Part shown: positions 17,252 to 26,332 of the stretch, piece after piece
Layout: each line of letters starts with the position of its first letter
Position numbering within the stretch: the first letter of the stretch is position 1
Assembly (NCBI GenBank): GCA_030638895.1
Contig: DAOWDS010000057.1
Location: 1 to 35,861, forward strand
Source: Candidatus Moraniibacteriota bacterium
GTDB taxonomy: Bacteria; Patescibacteriota; Minisyncoccia; JAHIHE01; JAGLIN01
Direction of reading: 5' to 3'
DNA: 35,861 bases
Notes under the pieces: model-generated
Told to the model about the DNA's origin: nothing
The model's input: only the letters and a program-made list of their open reading frames with translations
The model's database searches: none
Made by a program: the position numbers and the translations under genes

Positions 17252-18304
17252 TTATTGCGGGACTTTTTCATTTTCCGAAGAAACCAGAACTTCTCTTAAT
17301 TTATCTATGTCTTCTAAAACAATTCCTGCGCCGCGAGCCACTGCCGTAAGAGGATCGTCTGCTACTTTTACTGGCATTTTTGTCTGTTCGCTGATCAATT
17401 TATCTAAACCGCGAAGCATTCCTCCTCCTCCTACAAGAATTATGCCTCTTGTCATAATATCAGCAACAAGTTCTGGCGGCGTTTCTTCTATAGTGGCTTT
17501 AATATTATCTATTAGAATCTTTATAGATCTTGATAATGCTTTTCTGACTTGATCATCGTTTACTAAAACTTCTTTAGGAAGCCCCGTTACAAGATCTCTG
17601 CCGCGCATTATTATTTCCATTTTTTTGTCTTGAGGATAAGCTGATCCTATTGAAATTTTTATATTTTCAGCTGTTTTTTCTCCTAAAAGCAAATTAGCTT
17701 CATCTCTTGAAAATTGGACTATATTTTCATTAAGCTCGTCTCCAGCATTTCTAAGGCTTCTGCTTGCTACAATTCCTCCCAAAGATATAACAGCAACTTC
17801 TGTTGTGCCTCCTCCTATATCAACAATCATATTGCCAGCAGCCTCTTGTACTGGAAGACGAACTCCGATTGCCGCTGCCATTGGCTCTTCAATAAGATAT
17901 GCTTCCCTTGCTCCAGCGTTTATAGTCGCGTCAATTACAGCTTTTTTTTCAACTTCAGTAACCCCCGAAGGAACGCCGATCACAACTCTTGGACGCGGAA
18001 AAAATGCAAATGATTCCTTGTGAACTTTCTCAACAAAATATCTAAGCATTTGTTCGGTAACTTCAAAATCAGACACCACGCCGTCAACAAGCGGACGAGT
18101 TGCTATAATATGCGCTGGCGTTTTGCCGACCATTTTTTTTGCTTCCTTTCCAATCGCAAGAATTCTTCCAGTTTTTTTATTAATAGCAACTACAGAAGGT
18201 TCGTTTATAACAATCCCCTTGCCCTTAACATAAACGAGAGTATTTGCCGTCCCGAGATCTATTCCTATGTCATGGCTAAGATAGCCGAATAGTTTATTTA
18301 ACAT
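17252..18304 (-). CDS. mreB: Rod shape-determining protein MreB
   Basis: DIGIDLGTANTLVYVKGKGIVINEPSVVA; MIVDIGGGTTEVAVISLGGIV. Confidence 0.97.
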   Translation of the reverse strand: MLNKLFGYLSHDIGIDLGTANTLVYVKGKGIVINEPSVVAINKKTGRILAIGKEAKKMVGKTPAHIIATRPLVDGVVSDFEVTEQMLRYFVEKVHKESFAFFPRPRVVIGVPSGVTEVEKKAVIDATINAGAREAYLIEEPMAAAIGVRLPVQEAAGNMIVDIGGGTTEVAVISLGGIVASRSLRNAGDELNENIVQFSRDEANLLLGEKTAENIKISIGSAYPQDKKMEIIMRGRDLVTGLPKEVLVNDDQVRKALSRSIKILIDNIKATIEETPPELVADIMTRGIILVGGGGMLRGLDKLISEQTKMPVKVADDPLTAVARGAGIVLEDIDKLREVLVSSENEKVPQ

Positions 18305-18328
18305 AAATTTAGTATTAAGTATTTAGTA

Positions 18329-19588
18329 TTAAGTATTATTAATATCGCCACGCTTAATACTTGCCACTATTTTATTTATCCCAACCAACTTAAATCCATC
18401 CCTATCTCTTTTCTTAATTTCAACGCTATTGCTTTCCAAGGTCTTTTTGCTAATCACGATTCTAAGCGGAATGCCAATCAAATCTGAATCCTTAAATTTT
18501 ACTCCGGCAGATTCATTGCGATTATCATATAATACATCTATTTTTTCCATTTGTAAAGACTTATAAATCTTTTCAGATTCTTTTATGGCTCTCTCGTCCT
18601 TGCCAATAGAAACAAGATGAACTTGGTATGGAGCAATGGATTTTGGCCAAATAATTCCATTTTCATCGTTAAACAGTTCAACAATCGTTCCCATAAGACG
18701 ACTTAGTCCCATTCCATAACATCCCATTAAAACAATATCTTCTTTGCCGTTTTTATCTAAAAACTTGAAATTAAAAGCTTCAGTAAATCTAGTTTTTAAC
18801 TTAAATATATTGCCAGTCTCAATTGCCTTTTTTTCTTTTAGGTTTTTATTTCCGCACACTGGACAAGATTGCTTTAAATCTTCTATAATTTCCCGATTAA
18901 CAGCAATATTACACTTATTACAAATATAAATGATATCTTCTCCGGCTGAAGTTAGCGTTTGAAATTCATGTGAATATTTGCTAAAAGCTCCGCCCGAAGC
19001 AAAAGTTAAATAAGTTTTATCTTTAATTTCAACCCTGTCAAAAATTTTAAAATACGCATCTTTTGCTTTGTTATAAAACTTATTCAAATCTTCTTCGTTT
19101 ATATGGAAAGAATATAAATCTTTCATTAAAAATTCACGCCCGCGAAGAATTCCCGACTTTGCTCTTTTTTCACTCCTAAATTTTGTTTGAATTTGATAAA
19201 CGAAAAATGGAAAATCCTTATAAGACTTTATATACTTTTTTGCAAGAGGAGTCACAACTTCTTCATGTGTCCATCCAAGCCCATATTCTTTGTTAAAAAA
19301 TGTTTTCACTTTCATCATTATATCTACGCCCCATCTTCCGGTTGTTTTCCAATCTTCTTTTTTTTGAAGCGCCGGCATTAAAATTTCTTGCCCGCCAATC
19401 GCGTCTATTTCTTCTCTGATTATATCTTCAATCTTTGACAAAACTCTTTTTCCCAAAGGCAGATAAGTATAAACGCCAGCCATTTCTTTGTGAATAAAAC
19501 CGCCCCTTATTAAAAGCTGCGCGTTAACGCTTTGTTCGTCTTTAGAAATTTCATATGTAGTTTTTCCAAAAAGTTGTGATTGACGCAT
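18329..19588 (-). CDS. proS: Prolyl-tRNA synthetase, short form lacking the INS editing insertion
   Basis: GVYTYLPLGKRVLSKIEDIIREEID...GREFLMKDLYSFH...GCYGMGLSRLMG; 419 aa. Confidence 0.95.
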   Translation of the reverse strand: MRQSQLFGKTTYEISKDEQSVNAQLLIRGGFIHKEMAGVYTYLPLGKRVLSKIEDIIREEIDAIGGQEILMPALQKKEDWKTTGRWGVDIMMKVKTFFNKEYGLGWTHEEVVTPLAKKYIKSYKDFPFFVYQIQTKFRSEKRAKSGILRGREFLMKDLYSFHINEEDLNKFYNKAKDAYFKIFDRVEIKDKTYLTFASGGAFSKYSHEFQTLTSAGEDIIYICNKCNIAVNREIIEDLKQSCPVCGNKNLKEKKAIETGNIFKLKTRFTEAFNFKFLDKNGKEDIVLMGCYGMGLSRLMGTIVELFNDENGIIWPKSIAPYQVHLVSIGKDERAIKESEKIYKSLQMEKIDVLYDNRNESAGVKFKDSDLIGIPLRIVISKKTLESNSVEIKKRDRDGFKLVGINKIVASIKRGDINNT

Positions 19589-19592
19589 AGCA

Positions 19593-19621
19593 TTGACAAA
19601 TTATAATTTATGTGATAGATT
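19593..19621 (+). promoter_or_regulatory. sigma70-type promoter TTGACA-N17-TAGATT for 19651..19773
   Basis: ttgaca 19593-19598, tagatt 19616-19621. Confidence 0.6.
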
Positions 19622-19650
19622 AATAATGTAGAAAATCGGAGGGAATTTAA

Positions 19651-19773
19651 ATGGAAAATGTCTTACACTCTGACAAAGAGTTTAAAGAAATAGTCCAGGC
19701 TTTCAGAGAGGGGGTTTTTCAATTTGAAAAACACAGAGCACTAAACCGTTCAAATGTCAATGCAGCATTGTAA
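19651..19773 (+). CDS. Small protein (40 aa) of unknown function
   Basis: MENVLHSDKEFKEIVQAFREGVFQFEKHRALNRSNVNAAL*; SD cggagggaatttaaATG; missed by the ORF track because of its length. Confidence 0.7.
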   Translation: MENVLHSDKEFKEIVQAFREGVFQFEKHRALNRSNVNAAL

Positions 19774-19777
19774 ATTT

Positions 19778-19804
19778 TATTGGGCTTAGGTCCAATATTT
19801 TTTT
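19778..19804 (+). terminator. Rho-independent-type terminator
   Basis: tattgggcttaggtccaata followed by ttttttt. Confidence 0.6.
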
Positions 19805-21146
19805 ATCCAAATAATGCTGTAATCCTTCCCCAGATATCCAATTTCGCGACATCTTTAAATGTAACAACTACCATTAAAAGCATCAAGAGCATAAAACCCA
19901 TATTATTCACTTTTGCTTCCCATGCCTGATTTATCGGCGATCCCTTTATTTTCTCTACAATTAAGAATATTAATCTTCCGCCATCTAGCGCTGGAAATGG
20001 AAGAGCATTAATAATAGCAAGATTAATGCTGATAAGCGCGGTGAAATTCAAAACTGCGATAATTCCAAGCGAAGCAGCTTGACTTGTCATTGAAGCAATT
20101 CCAATTGGACCGGAAACTTCTACGGCTGTCTTTCCTGTTGTTAAAAGGCTTTGTATAATTCCTCCAAAAGCAGTAATAATAAATATAGTAAATAATACTG
20201 TCAGTTCATAACCTCTTTTAATTGCTTCAAATATTGTAAACTTGACTATAGCCGTCTCAGCTAAACTTATTCCTTCAGATAAATTTACTCCCAATGCTCC
20301 TTCATTTTTTACTTCTTCTTTCCTAGGAATAATTTTTTTTATCAAATTCTCGTTTTCTCGTATTATACTAAAAACTATTTTTTCTCCTTTTTTTTCATTA
20401 ATAGCGTCTTGTAGGTCTTTGATATTATAGATTTTTTTATCATCTACGCTTAAAATTTTATCACCTGTCTTAAGTCCGGCAATAGATGCGGGAGAATCTT
20501 CTGAAACTGCATTAATCATAACGCTAAAATCCATTGAAGGAATAATTTCCTTTGTTACGCGCTCCTTTCCTCGTAATATATCAATAACTATTTTTTCTCC
20601 GCTTTTTTCATTAATAGCGTCTTGTAGATCTTTGATATTATAGATTTTTTTATCATCTACGCTTACTATTGTATCTCCCAGCTTAAGTTCAGAAATCTCT
20701 GCTGGAGTATTTTTTATAACATTTGTAATTCGAACTTCAACTTGTCCAACGCTTTTCGCGCTTGACAAATCTTCATTATCAATATTCATCGGAGATCCTG
20801 CCATAAATATAAAACTAAATATTACAAAAGCCATAAAAAAATTCATCAAAACACCCGCTGAAATTATCTGAAATCTCTGAAAAATGCTTTTTGACCCAAA
20901 ACTTCTTGGATTATCTTTATCTTCTCCGTCCTCACCCACAATTTTGCAAAATCCTCCTAAGGGTATCCAGTTTAGCGTATATTCAGTCTCCCCTTTTTTA
21001 AATCCAAAAATTTTCGGAGGAAAGCCAATGCCGAACTCGTCAACCTTTACGCCATAAAGCTTAGCCATAAAAAAATGACCCAGCTCATGAAAAAAAACTA
21101 TAAACCCCAAAATGATGAGAAATAAAATTATTGTGGTTATAATCAT
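19803..21146 (-). CDS. rseP: RIP metalloprotease (RseP-type) with two PDZ domains
   Basis: FFHELGHFFMAKLYGVKVDEFGIGFPP; GGFCKIVGE; ALPFPALDGGRLIFL. Confidence 0.94.
   Translation of the reverse strand: MIITTIILFLIILGFIVFFHELGHFFMAKLYGVKVDEFGIGFPPKIFGFKKGETEYTLNWIPLGGFCKIVGEDGEDKDNPRSFGSKSIFQRFQIISAGVLMNFFMAFVIFSFIFMAGSPMNIDNEDLSSAKSVGQVEVRITNVIKNTPAEISELKLGDTIVSVDDKKIYNIKDLQDAINEKSGEKIVIDILRGKERVTKEIIPSMDFSVMINAVSEDSPASIAGLKTGDKILSVDDKKIYNIKDLQDAINEKKGEKIVFSIIRENENLIKKIIPRKEEVKNEGALGVNLSEGISLAETAIVKFTIFEAIKRGYELTVLFTIFIITAFGGIIQSLLTTGKTAVEVSGPIGIASMTSQAASLGIIAVLNFTALISINLAIINALPFPALDGGRLIFLIVEKIKGSPINQAWEAKVNNMGFMLLMLLMVVVTFKDVAKLDIWGRITALFG
20373..20665 (-). repeat. Intragenic 80-bp duplication (77/80) in rseP PDZ1/PDZ2
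   Basis: 20373-20452 versus 20586-20665, period 213 bp (71 codons). Confidence 0.85.
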
Positions 21147-21253
21147 AAAAATTTATATTAAGTAGTTAGCAACTCATAACTAGTATTAAGCATTTAGCAT
21201 TAAGCTCTTATATTAAATTTGCTTAATACTAAATACTGTATACTAAATACTTA

Positions 21254-21808
21254 TTATATCGTCATAATTTCCTTTTCTTTTCTCTCTGATTCTTCTTCTA
21301 ATTTTTTATTTTCTTCATTTATAATTTTTTGAATTTCATCTTGTCCGCGAAATCTTTCATCTTCGCTTATCATATCGTCTTTCTCCAACTTTTTAACCTC
21401 TTTCATTGCGTCTTCTCTGGCATTACGAATAGAAATTTTCGCTTCTTCTAAAAGATTACGAAGATGCTTTACTAAATCTTTTCTTCTCTCTTCAGTCGGC
21501 TGAGGAACTGTAATTCTAATACTGTCGCCATCGTTTACAGGATTAAATCCAAGTTGAGACAGATTAATTGCTTTTTCGATTTCTTTAAGCTGATTGTTTT
21601 CCCAAGGCTTTATAAAAATATTTTTAGCGTCGGGAATGCTTATCGTAGATATTTGCTTAATAGGAGTAGGAGTCCCGTAATAATCCACGATAATATCTTC
21701 CACAAGAAAAGGAGTCGCCCTTCCTACGCTCAATGTTGCAATTTCATTTTTAAAATGATCCTGATTTTTTTCAAGGCTTTCCTTGAGTGTCTTCATTATA
21801 TTTTCCAT
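21254..21808 (-). CDS. frr: Ribosome recycling factor
   Basis: LSVGRATPFLVEDIIVDYYGTPTPIKQISTISIPDAKNIFIKPWE. Confidence 0.96.
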   Translation of the reverse strand: MENIMKTLKESLEKNQDHFKNEIATLSVGRATPFLVEDIIVDYYGTPTPIKQISTISIPDAKNIFIKPWENNQLKEIEKAINLSQLGFNPVNDGDSIRITVPQPTEERRKDLVKHLRNLLEEAKISIRNAREDAMKEVKKLEKDDMISEDERFRGQDEIQKIINEENKKLEEESERKEKEIMTI

Positions 21809-21844
21809 AAATTAATTTATTTTATAAAAACAACTTTTTAAAAA

Positions 21845-23131
21845 TTATTTTTTTACTGGCTTATCGTAAAAAGCTCCTAAATAAATTATATTTGAATCTA
21901 AATAATCATTTACAGTATAACGCACATCTCCTTTTATCGGTATATCATAACTTGACCAACTTATGCCCTTGTTTTTGCTCTTATACAAAGCATTTCCAGC
22001 ACCATAATAAATTATGTCATTTATCATGCCTATTTGCTTAACTTGCGGCGCAGTGCCCACAACCGTTAATGCCGGAGTTATAGTATTCATTTTTTGCCAA
22101 ACATATCCTCCGTCCCTAGTTACTAATATAAGATTTTTATATGTTATATAAATCACAAGAGGATTTTTATTGTCAATCGTCATTGAACTTATTTGCGAAT
22201 GATTAATTTTCATTGATAAAGAAATATTCATTAATTTATTTAAGATCATCCATTTATTTCCCTCTGCATGTTCAAAAATTTCTTTCTCTTTTCCTCCTAG
22301 CGACTGAAAAGTTTCGAGATTGTTTTCTACTACAGATTTGTAAATTTTATTTGTTGTTTTTACAATTATTCCCCTATTATCTTGAAAATCAATGACAAAA
22401 TCTTTAACTCCCAATGAAAACCAACTTAAAGTATACCAAGTACTTCCTCTATTGTCACTTTTTATTAATCCTCCTTGTTCCGTGCCTATATAAACGGTAT
22501 TGTTATGTAAAGGATCAATTTGCACATAATTTATTTGCTTTCCCGGTTCAGAGCTGACATAAGACAAAACCCAAGTTTTACCACCATTCTCGGATTTTAA
22601 AAGTTCTCCTCTGTTCCGGTTTAAAGTCGCGACATAAACTATGTTTGAATTTCCATTTTCTATCGCAATACTAAAAATTGTCGACTGATCATCTAAAATT
22701 TTATTTTCATCATTTATTTTTACCCACGAATCAGAACCGTTTTCCGATTTATAAAGTCCATTATTAACTGTTCCTAAATAAAGAACTTGATTATTTTGAG
22801 GATCCATTTTCATACTAGATATTTTGCTTTTGTCTAAAATAGTTTCTTCAGTTTCTATAAAATCATTTTTGTCTTCATTTATTTGATTCTCTTGTTCGCT
22901 CTCTTCATTTTCACCATCTTTTTCTTCTTTTATGCTCATTTTAATTTTATGTTCCCATTTTTTTCCTCCGTCAATAGTTTTAAAAACCCCTTGATGATCA
23001 TTTCTTTCGTTTTCAAACGGAATCTTTTCTTCTGAAGAATTACTCGGAAATAAATTAAGACAGCCGGCAAATGAAGTTGTTATAATCGCAATAAACAAAA
23101 TGAGAAATATTTTACTTGTTTTTTTACTCAT
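21845..23131 (-). CDS. Lipoprotein with BNR/sortilin-like repeats
   Basis: Lipobox SFAGC; repeated GLYKSENGSDSW, LLKSENGGKTW, LIKSDNRGSTW, LVTRDGGYVWQK. Confidence 0.85.
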   Translation of the reverse strand: MSKKTSKIFLILFIAIITTSFAGCLNLFPSNSSEEKIPFENERNDHQGVFKTIDGGKKWEHKIKMSIKEEKDGENEESEQENQINEDKNDFIETEETILDKSKISSMKMDPQNNQVLYLGTVNNGLYKSENGSDSWVKINDENKILDDQSTIFSIAIENGNSNIVYVATLNRNRGELLKSENGGKTWVLSYVSSEPGKQINYVQIDPLHNNTVYIGTEQGGLIKSDNRGSTWYTLSWFSLGVKDFVIDFQDNRGIIVKTTNKIYKSVVENNLETFQSLGGKEKEIFEHAEGNKWMILNKLMNISLSMKINHSQISSMTIDNKNPLVIYITYKNLILVTRDGGYVWQKMNTITPALTVVGTAPQVKQIGMINDIIYYGAGNALYKSKNKGISWSSYDIPIKGDVRYTVNDYLDSNIIYLGAFYDKPVKK

Positions 23132-23149
23132 AATTCAAATTTGAAATAG

Positions 23150-24055
23150 TTAAATTTGTAAAAATAAATTTTCAATAGCTAATTTAATATTTACATTTTT
23201 AGTTAGAAGGTTTTCTTTGGTACTATTTATCAAGTTTATATTGTTTTTAATTTTTAAAACTTCTCTTTTATTGATTTTATCCTCTTTTTTATTATATTCC
23301 CTTAACAAATCTCCTCTAAAACAAAAAGAGTATAAATTTAATAAATTAATAATTTCGCCTATTTCCTTTTTGGAAAGAATTTCAGCCTCATCAAGTCTTT
23401 CAGATTCACTTTTGTGAACGATACTTGAAAATCTGTTCATTGTGTCTATTAATTCTTCAATTTTATCTTCGTTGTTTATAAGCTCTACAATCTTGCCTGG
23501 TTTATATCCCGCTAATTCAATAACTTTTTCTGCTTTGGATTGATCGTTTATTTTATTTCTTACAAAATCTTCAAGCGCTTTTCTTTTTATTGGTAAAAAT
23601 TTTAAAGCTTGACAGCGTGATTTTATAGTATCAAGTAAATTTCCAGAATTTGACGTTAAAAGAATTAAAATTGTTGTTCTGCTTGGTTCTTCTAGAGTTT
23701 TTAAAATTGCATTAGCGGCCGATTTGCTCATTTTGTCAGATTGCTCTATTATTACCACTTTATATTTTGATGAATAAGGAAAAAGGCTTAACTTTTTTTG
23801 AAGATCCCTGATCTGTTCAATTATAATTTGTTTTTTATCTTTATCAGGACATAAAATCACCAAATCCGGATTTTTTTCATTATTTCCCATTTGATTGCCT
23901 AAGAGCAATTTACAGAATGCTAATGCAAGTGTTTTTTTGCCAATATGATCAGGACCGTCAAATAAATAGGCATGCGACAGTTTTTTTGATTTATAACTTT
24001 TTTCCAGCATATCAACTATCTGTTCATTTCCTATTATCGCTTTTTTGAAAGGCAT
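23150..24055 (-). CDS. holB: DNA polymerase III delta' subunit
   Basis: KLSHAYLFDGPDHIGKKTLALAFCKLLL; KSAANAILKTLEEPSRTTILILLTSN; IKSRCQALKF. Confidence 0.93.
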   Translation of the reverse strand: MPFKKAIIGNEQIVDMLEKSYKSKKLSHAYLFDGPDHIGKKTLALAFCKLLLGNQMGNNEKNPDLVILCPDKDKKQIIIEQIRDLQKKLSLFPYSSKYKVVIIEQSDKMSKSAANAILKTLEEPSRTTILILLTSNSGNLLDTIKSRCQALKFLPIKRKALEDFVRNKINDQSKAEKVIELAGYKPGKIVELINNEDKIEELIDTMNRFSSIVHKSESERLDEAEILSKKEIGEIINLLNLYSFCFRGDLLREYNKKEDKINKREVLKIKNNINLINSTKENLLTKNVNIKLAIENLFLQI

Positions 24056-24290
24056 ATTTTTAAATTTATGATAAATTTAAAATAGCATATTTCTATAGTT
24101 AAAGCAAATAAAATTGCTTGAATTTAAAGTAAATATGACTTACGCGTTTGCCATATTTAAGGAAGTCTTAGTAAAATTAATGAATATCAAATCTCAAAAT
24201 TAAAATTTGAGTCAACATTAAAAGATTATCAGTATTTTTTACTAAAAAACGTACGTATGTTAAAATTCAGCTCTAGTTTGATATAATGCT

Positions 24291-24722
24291 TTATCTAATC
24301 CCAGAGCTTCCAAATCCTCTCTCGCCACGTTTTGTATTGCTCAAACTTTTAACTTCTTTAATTTCCGCTTCTTCCGCTTTTTGAAATAACATCTGCGCTA
24401 TTTTAGTATTTTTTTTCACCCTATAATCTTTCTTTCCAAGGTTAATTAAAATTACAATGATTTCTCCGCGATAGGTTGAATCAATTACGCCGCCCATTGT
24501 TTTTATACAATGTTTTAAAGCTAATCCGCTTTTATCCCAAACAAGACCAACATATCCCCTAGATATTTCCATCTTTATTCCAGTTACAAATCCTTTATAT
24601 TCACCAGATTTTAAAACATAATTCTCTTCAGCCGAATAAAGATCAATTCCCGCGTCGCCGCTATGAGCGTAATTTGGAATTTTTATATCTTTATTTATTT
24701 TTTGGATTTTAATTTTTAACAT
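24291..24722 (-). CDS. dut: dUTP diphosphatase
   Basis: AHSGDAGIDLYSAEE; GLVWDKSGLALKHCIKTMGGVIDSTYRGEI; RGERGFGSSG. Confidence 0.94.
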   Translation of the reverse strand: MLKIKIQKINKDIKIPNYAHSGDAGIDLYSAEENYVLKSGEYKGFVTGIKMEISRGYVGLVWDKSGLALKHCIKTMGGVIDSTYRGEIIVILINLGKKDYRVKKNTKIAQMLFQKAEEAEIKEVKSLSNTKRGERGFGSSGIR

Positions 24723-24794
24723 AAATATAATAATATTTAGCATTTAATATGATCGATTTCTCATGCAATTAATTTCCGACTACGCTGCTGCTTT

Positions 24795-26249
24795 TTACAA
24801 ATTTAATTTTTCGTCTTGTTTATATTTAATTCCTCGTTTTACCGCCATCTCCGCTTTTTGCAGTTCTGTGCCCAAATCAAATGCGTGAGAAATCTCCGAC
24901 ACTGCGTCAGTTAATAACAATTTTCTATACATCGTAATAGCAGCTTTATTTTCCATTCCGTTTTGACGAAATTCCTGTATATATTCGCCTTTTGGAGCAT
25001 GGTGTTTTACTATAATATATTCATTTTCAATGCTAATCATAAAATATCCCCTTGGATCATCAGCTTCAAATTGTATTTTATCCCCGTATTTCTTCACTAT
25101 TCCTTCTGCCGTTTGCCATTCATTGTCATAAATATGCGCGCAGTTTGAAAAAATTGTAAGCGTTCCCATTTTTTTTGAAAGTTTGTCCGCTATATATTTT
25201 TGAACTGTCCTAAGTCCGAAAGCATTTAAAACCCACCCCGAAAAAATGGCATGGCTTCTAAAATATGCCGTTAAATTTAACTCATCGCCTAATGCCGTTG
25301 CCTGAACTTGGGTCATGCATGGCGCCCTTTCGGCTTTATGGTCATTCGTCAGATCAAACATCATGGCAATTGCCGCTCTGTCGGTGGGATATTTTTTAAG
25401 ATAAGGAATAATTACCTCTTCTACTTGATTTATTCCCTTGTAATTCCAAAGTCTTTCTCCATAAGTATAAACTTCATCGCCCTTCTCTCCGCTCATTATA
25501 TTGGCGGAATATTTTTCTATATCTTCTTCGCTTATTTGCATAAAAGGAAACATTTTAGGATCTGTAGGATTTTCTTCAGTAACTACCGCCGCAATATTAA
25601 AAAGTTCTTTGACGTTTCCTCCGTACCAAGTTGGGTTTTCAGTTCCAAACTTTAGAATCTTTTTTAAAATTTGCAGCCAGACATTTCCAATATACCCGCC
25701 CCTAACTTTAAACACCGATTGGTCAGTTGGAAATATTTTTACCTCCTTCTTCTTAGCGTCTGGAAAAATTTTAGATTCAAAGAATGGTTTGCCAACAGAT
25801 TTATAACTGCTTATTTTCTTTTTTATTTCATTTATATTTTGAATACCGATCAAATTTTCTAATTTAACATTTTTACGAACCATATCTATAAATTCTTTTG
25901 GAATTTCCTTATGTATCTTGGCAAAATCACTGCCTATAACCATATGATCGTTGTCAACTCCTTTTTCAAAAAAATCAACAAGCACTTTCCCGCTTCCAGA
26001 AAGTTCCGTTCCACAGACAATTAAATATCTAATTGACGGCTTGGCAAGAATATTTCTAATTATAAAATTTATTCCTTCTTTTGAATAAAGCTGTCCGGCA
26101 ATACAAAAAAAATCAGGGTTGATCTTGCTCATAATTTTTTTTGTCGGAGTCCAAAGAGTTACAATTGCAATCTCGCTTTCTAGATTACCCAATACAACAT
26201 TTTCTTTAGAACAAACCGGCCAGTTTGTTTTTTTATTGCATTTTAACAT
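24795..26249 (-). CDS. MtrA/DUF4346-like domain fused to thymidylate-synthase-like domain
   Basis: N-terminus NWPVCSKENVVLGN...FCIAGQLYSKEGINFIIRNIL...CGTELSGSGKVLVDFF (MtrA-like); C-terminus YGERLWN...APCMTQVQATALGDELNLTAYFRSHAIFSGWVLNAFGL...NCAHIYDNEW (ThyA-like, Pro-Cys). Confidence 0.75.
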   Translation of the reverse strand: MLKCNKKTNWPVCSKENVVLGNLESEIAIVTLWTPTKKIMSKINPDFFCIAGQLYSKEGINFIIRNILAKPSIRYLIVCGTELSGSGKVLVDFFEKGVDNDHMVIGSDFAKIHKEIPKEFIDMVRKNVKLENLIGIQNINEIKKKISSYKSVGKPFFESKIFPDAKKKEVKIFPTDQSVFKVRGGYIGNVWLQILKKILKFGTENPTWYGGNVKELFNIAAVVTEENPTDPKMFPFMQISEEDIEKYSANIMSGEKGDEVYTYGERLWNYKGINQVEEVIIPYLKKYPTDRAAIAMMFDLTNDHKAERAPCMTQVQATALGDELNLTAYFRSHAIFSGWVLNAFGLRTVQKYIADKLSKKMGTLTIFSNCAHIYDNEWQTAEGIVKKYGDKIQFEADDPRGYFMISIENEYIIVKHHAPKGEYIQEFRQNGMENKAAITMYRKLLLTDAVSEISHAFDLGTELQKAEMAVKRGIKYKQDEKLNL

Positions 26250-26293
26250 TGTTGTAATTTAAATATTTTCAATTTGGTCTGATTTTAAAACAT

Positions 26294-26332
26294 TATAGCC
26301 TCTTTTAGTGCGATCGCACATAAAGGCACTAT
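26294..26332. repeat. 39-bp palindromic repeat, copy A
   Basis: tatagcctcttttagtgcgatcgcacataaaggcactat; overlaps the stop codon of 26329..26859; 33/39 identical to copy B. Confidence 0.85.

Noticed and set aside
18303-18352. CRISPR or VNTR interpretation of the heptamer arrays
   Set aside because: Unit is too short and has no spacers; better treated as AT-rich intergenic repeats.
25308-25655. 115-aa plus-strand ORF (and 25501..25806)
   Set aside because: Antisense to the ThyA-like fusion gene; composition typical of shadow ORFs.
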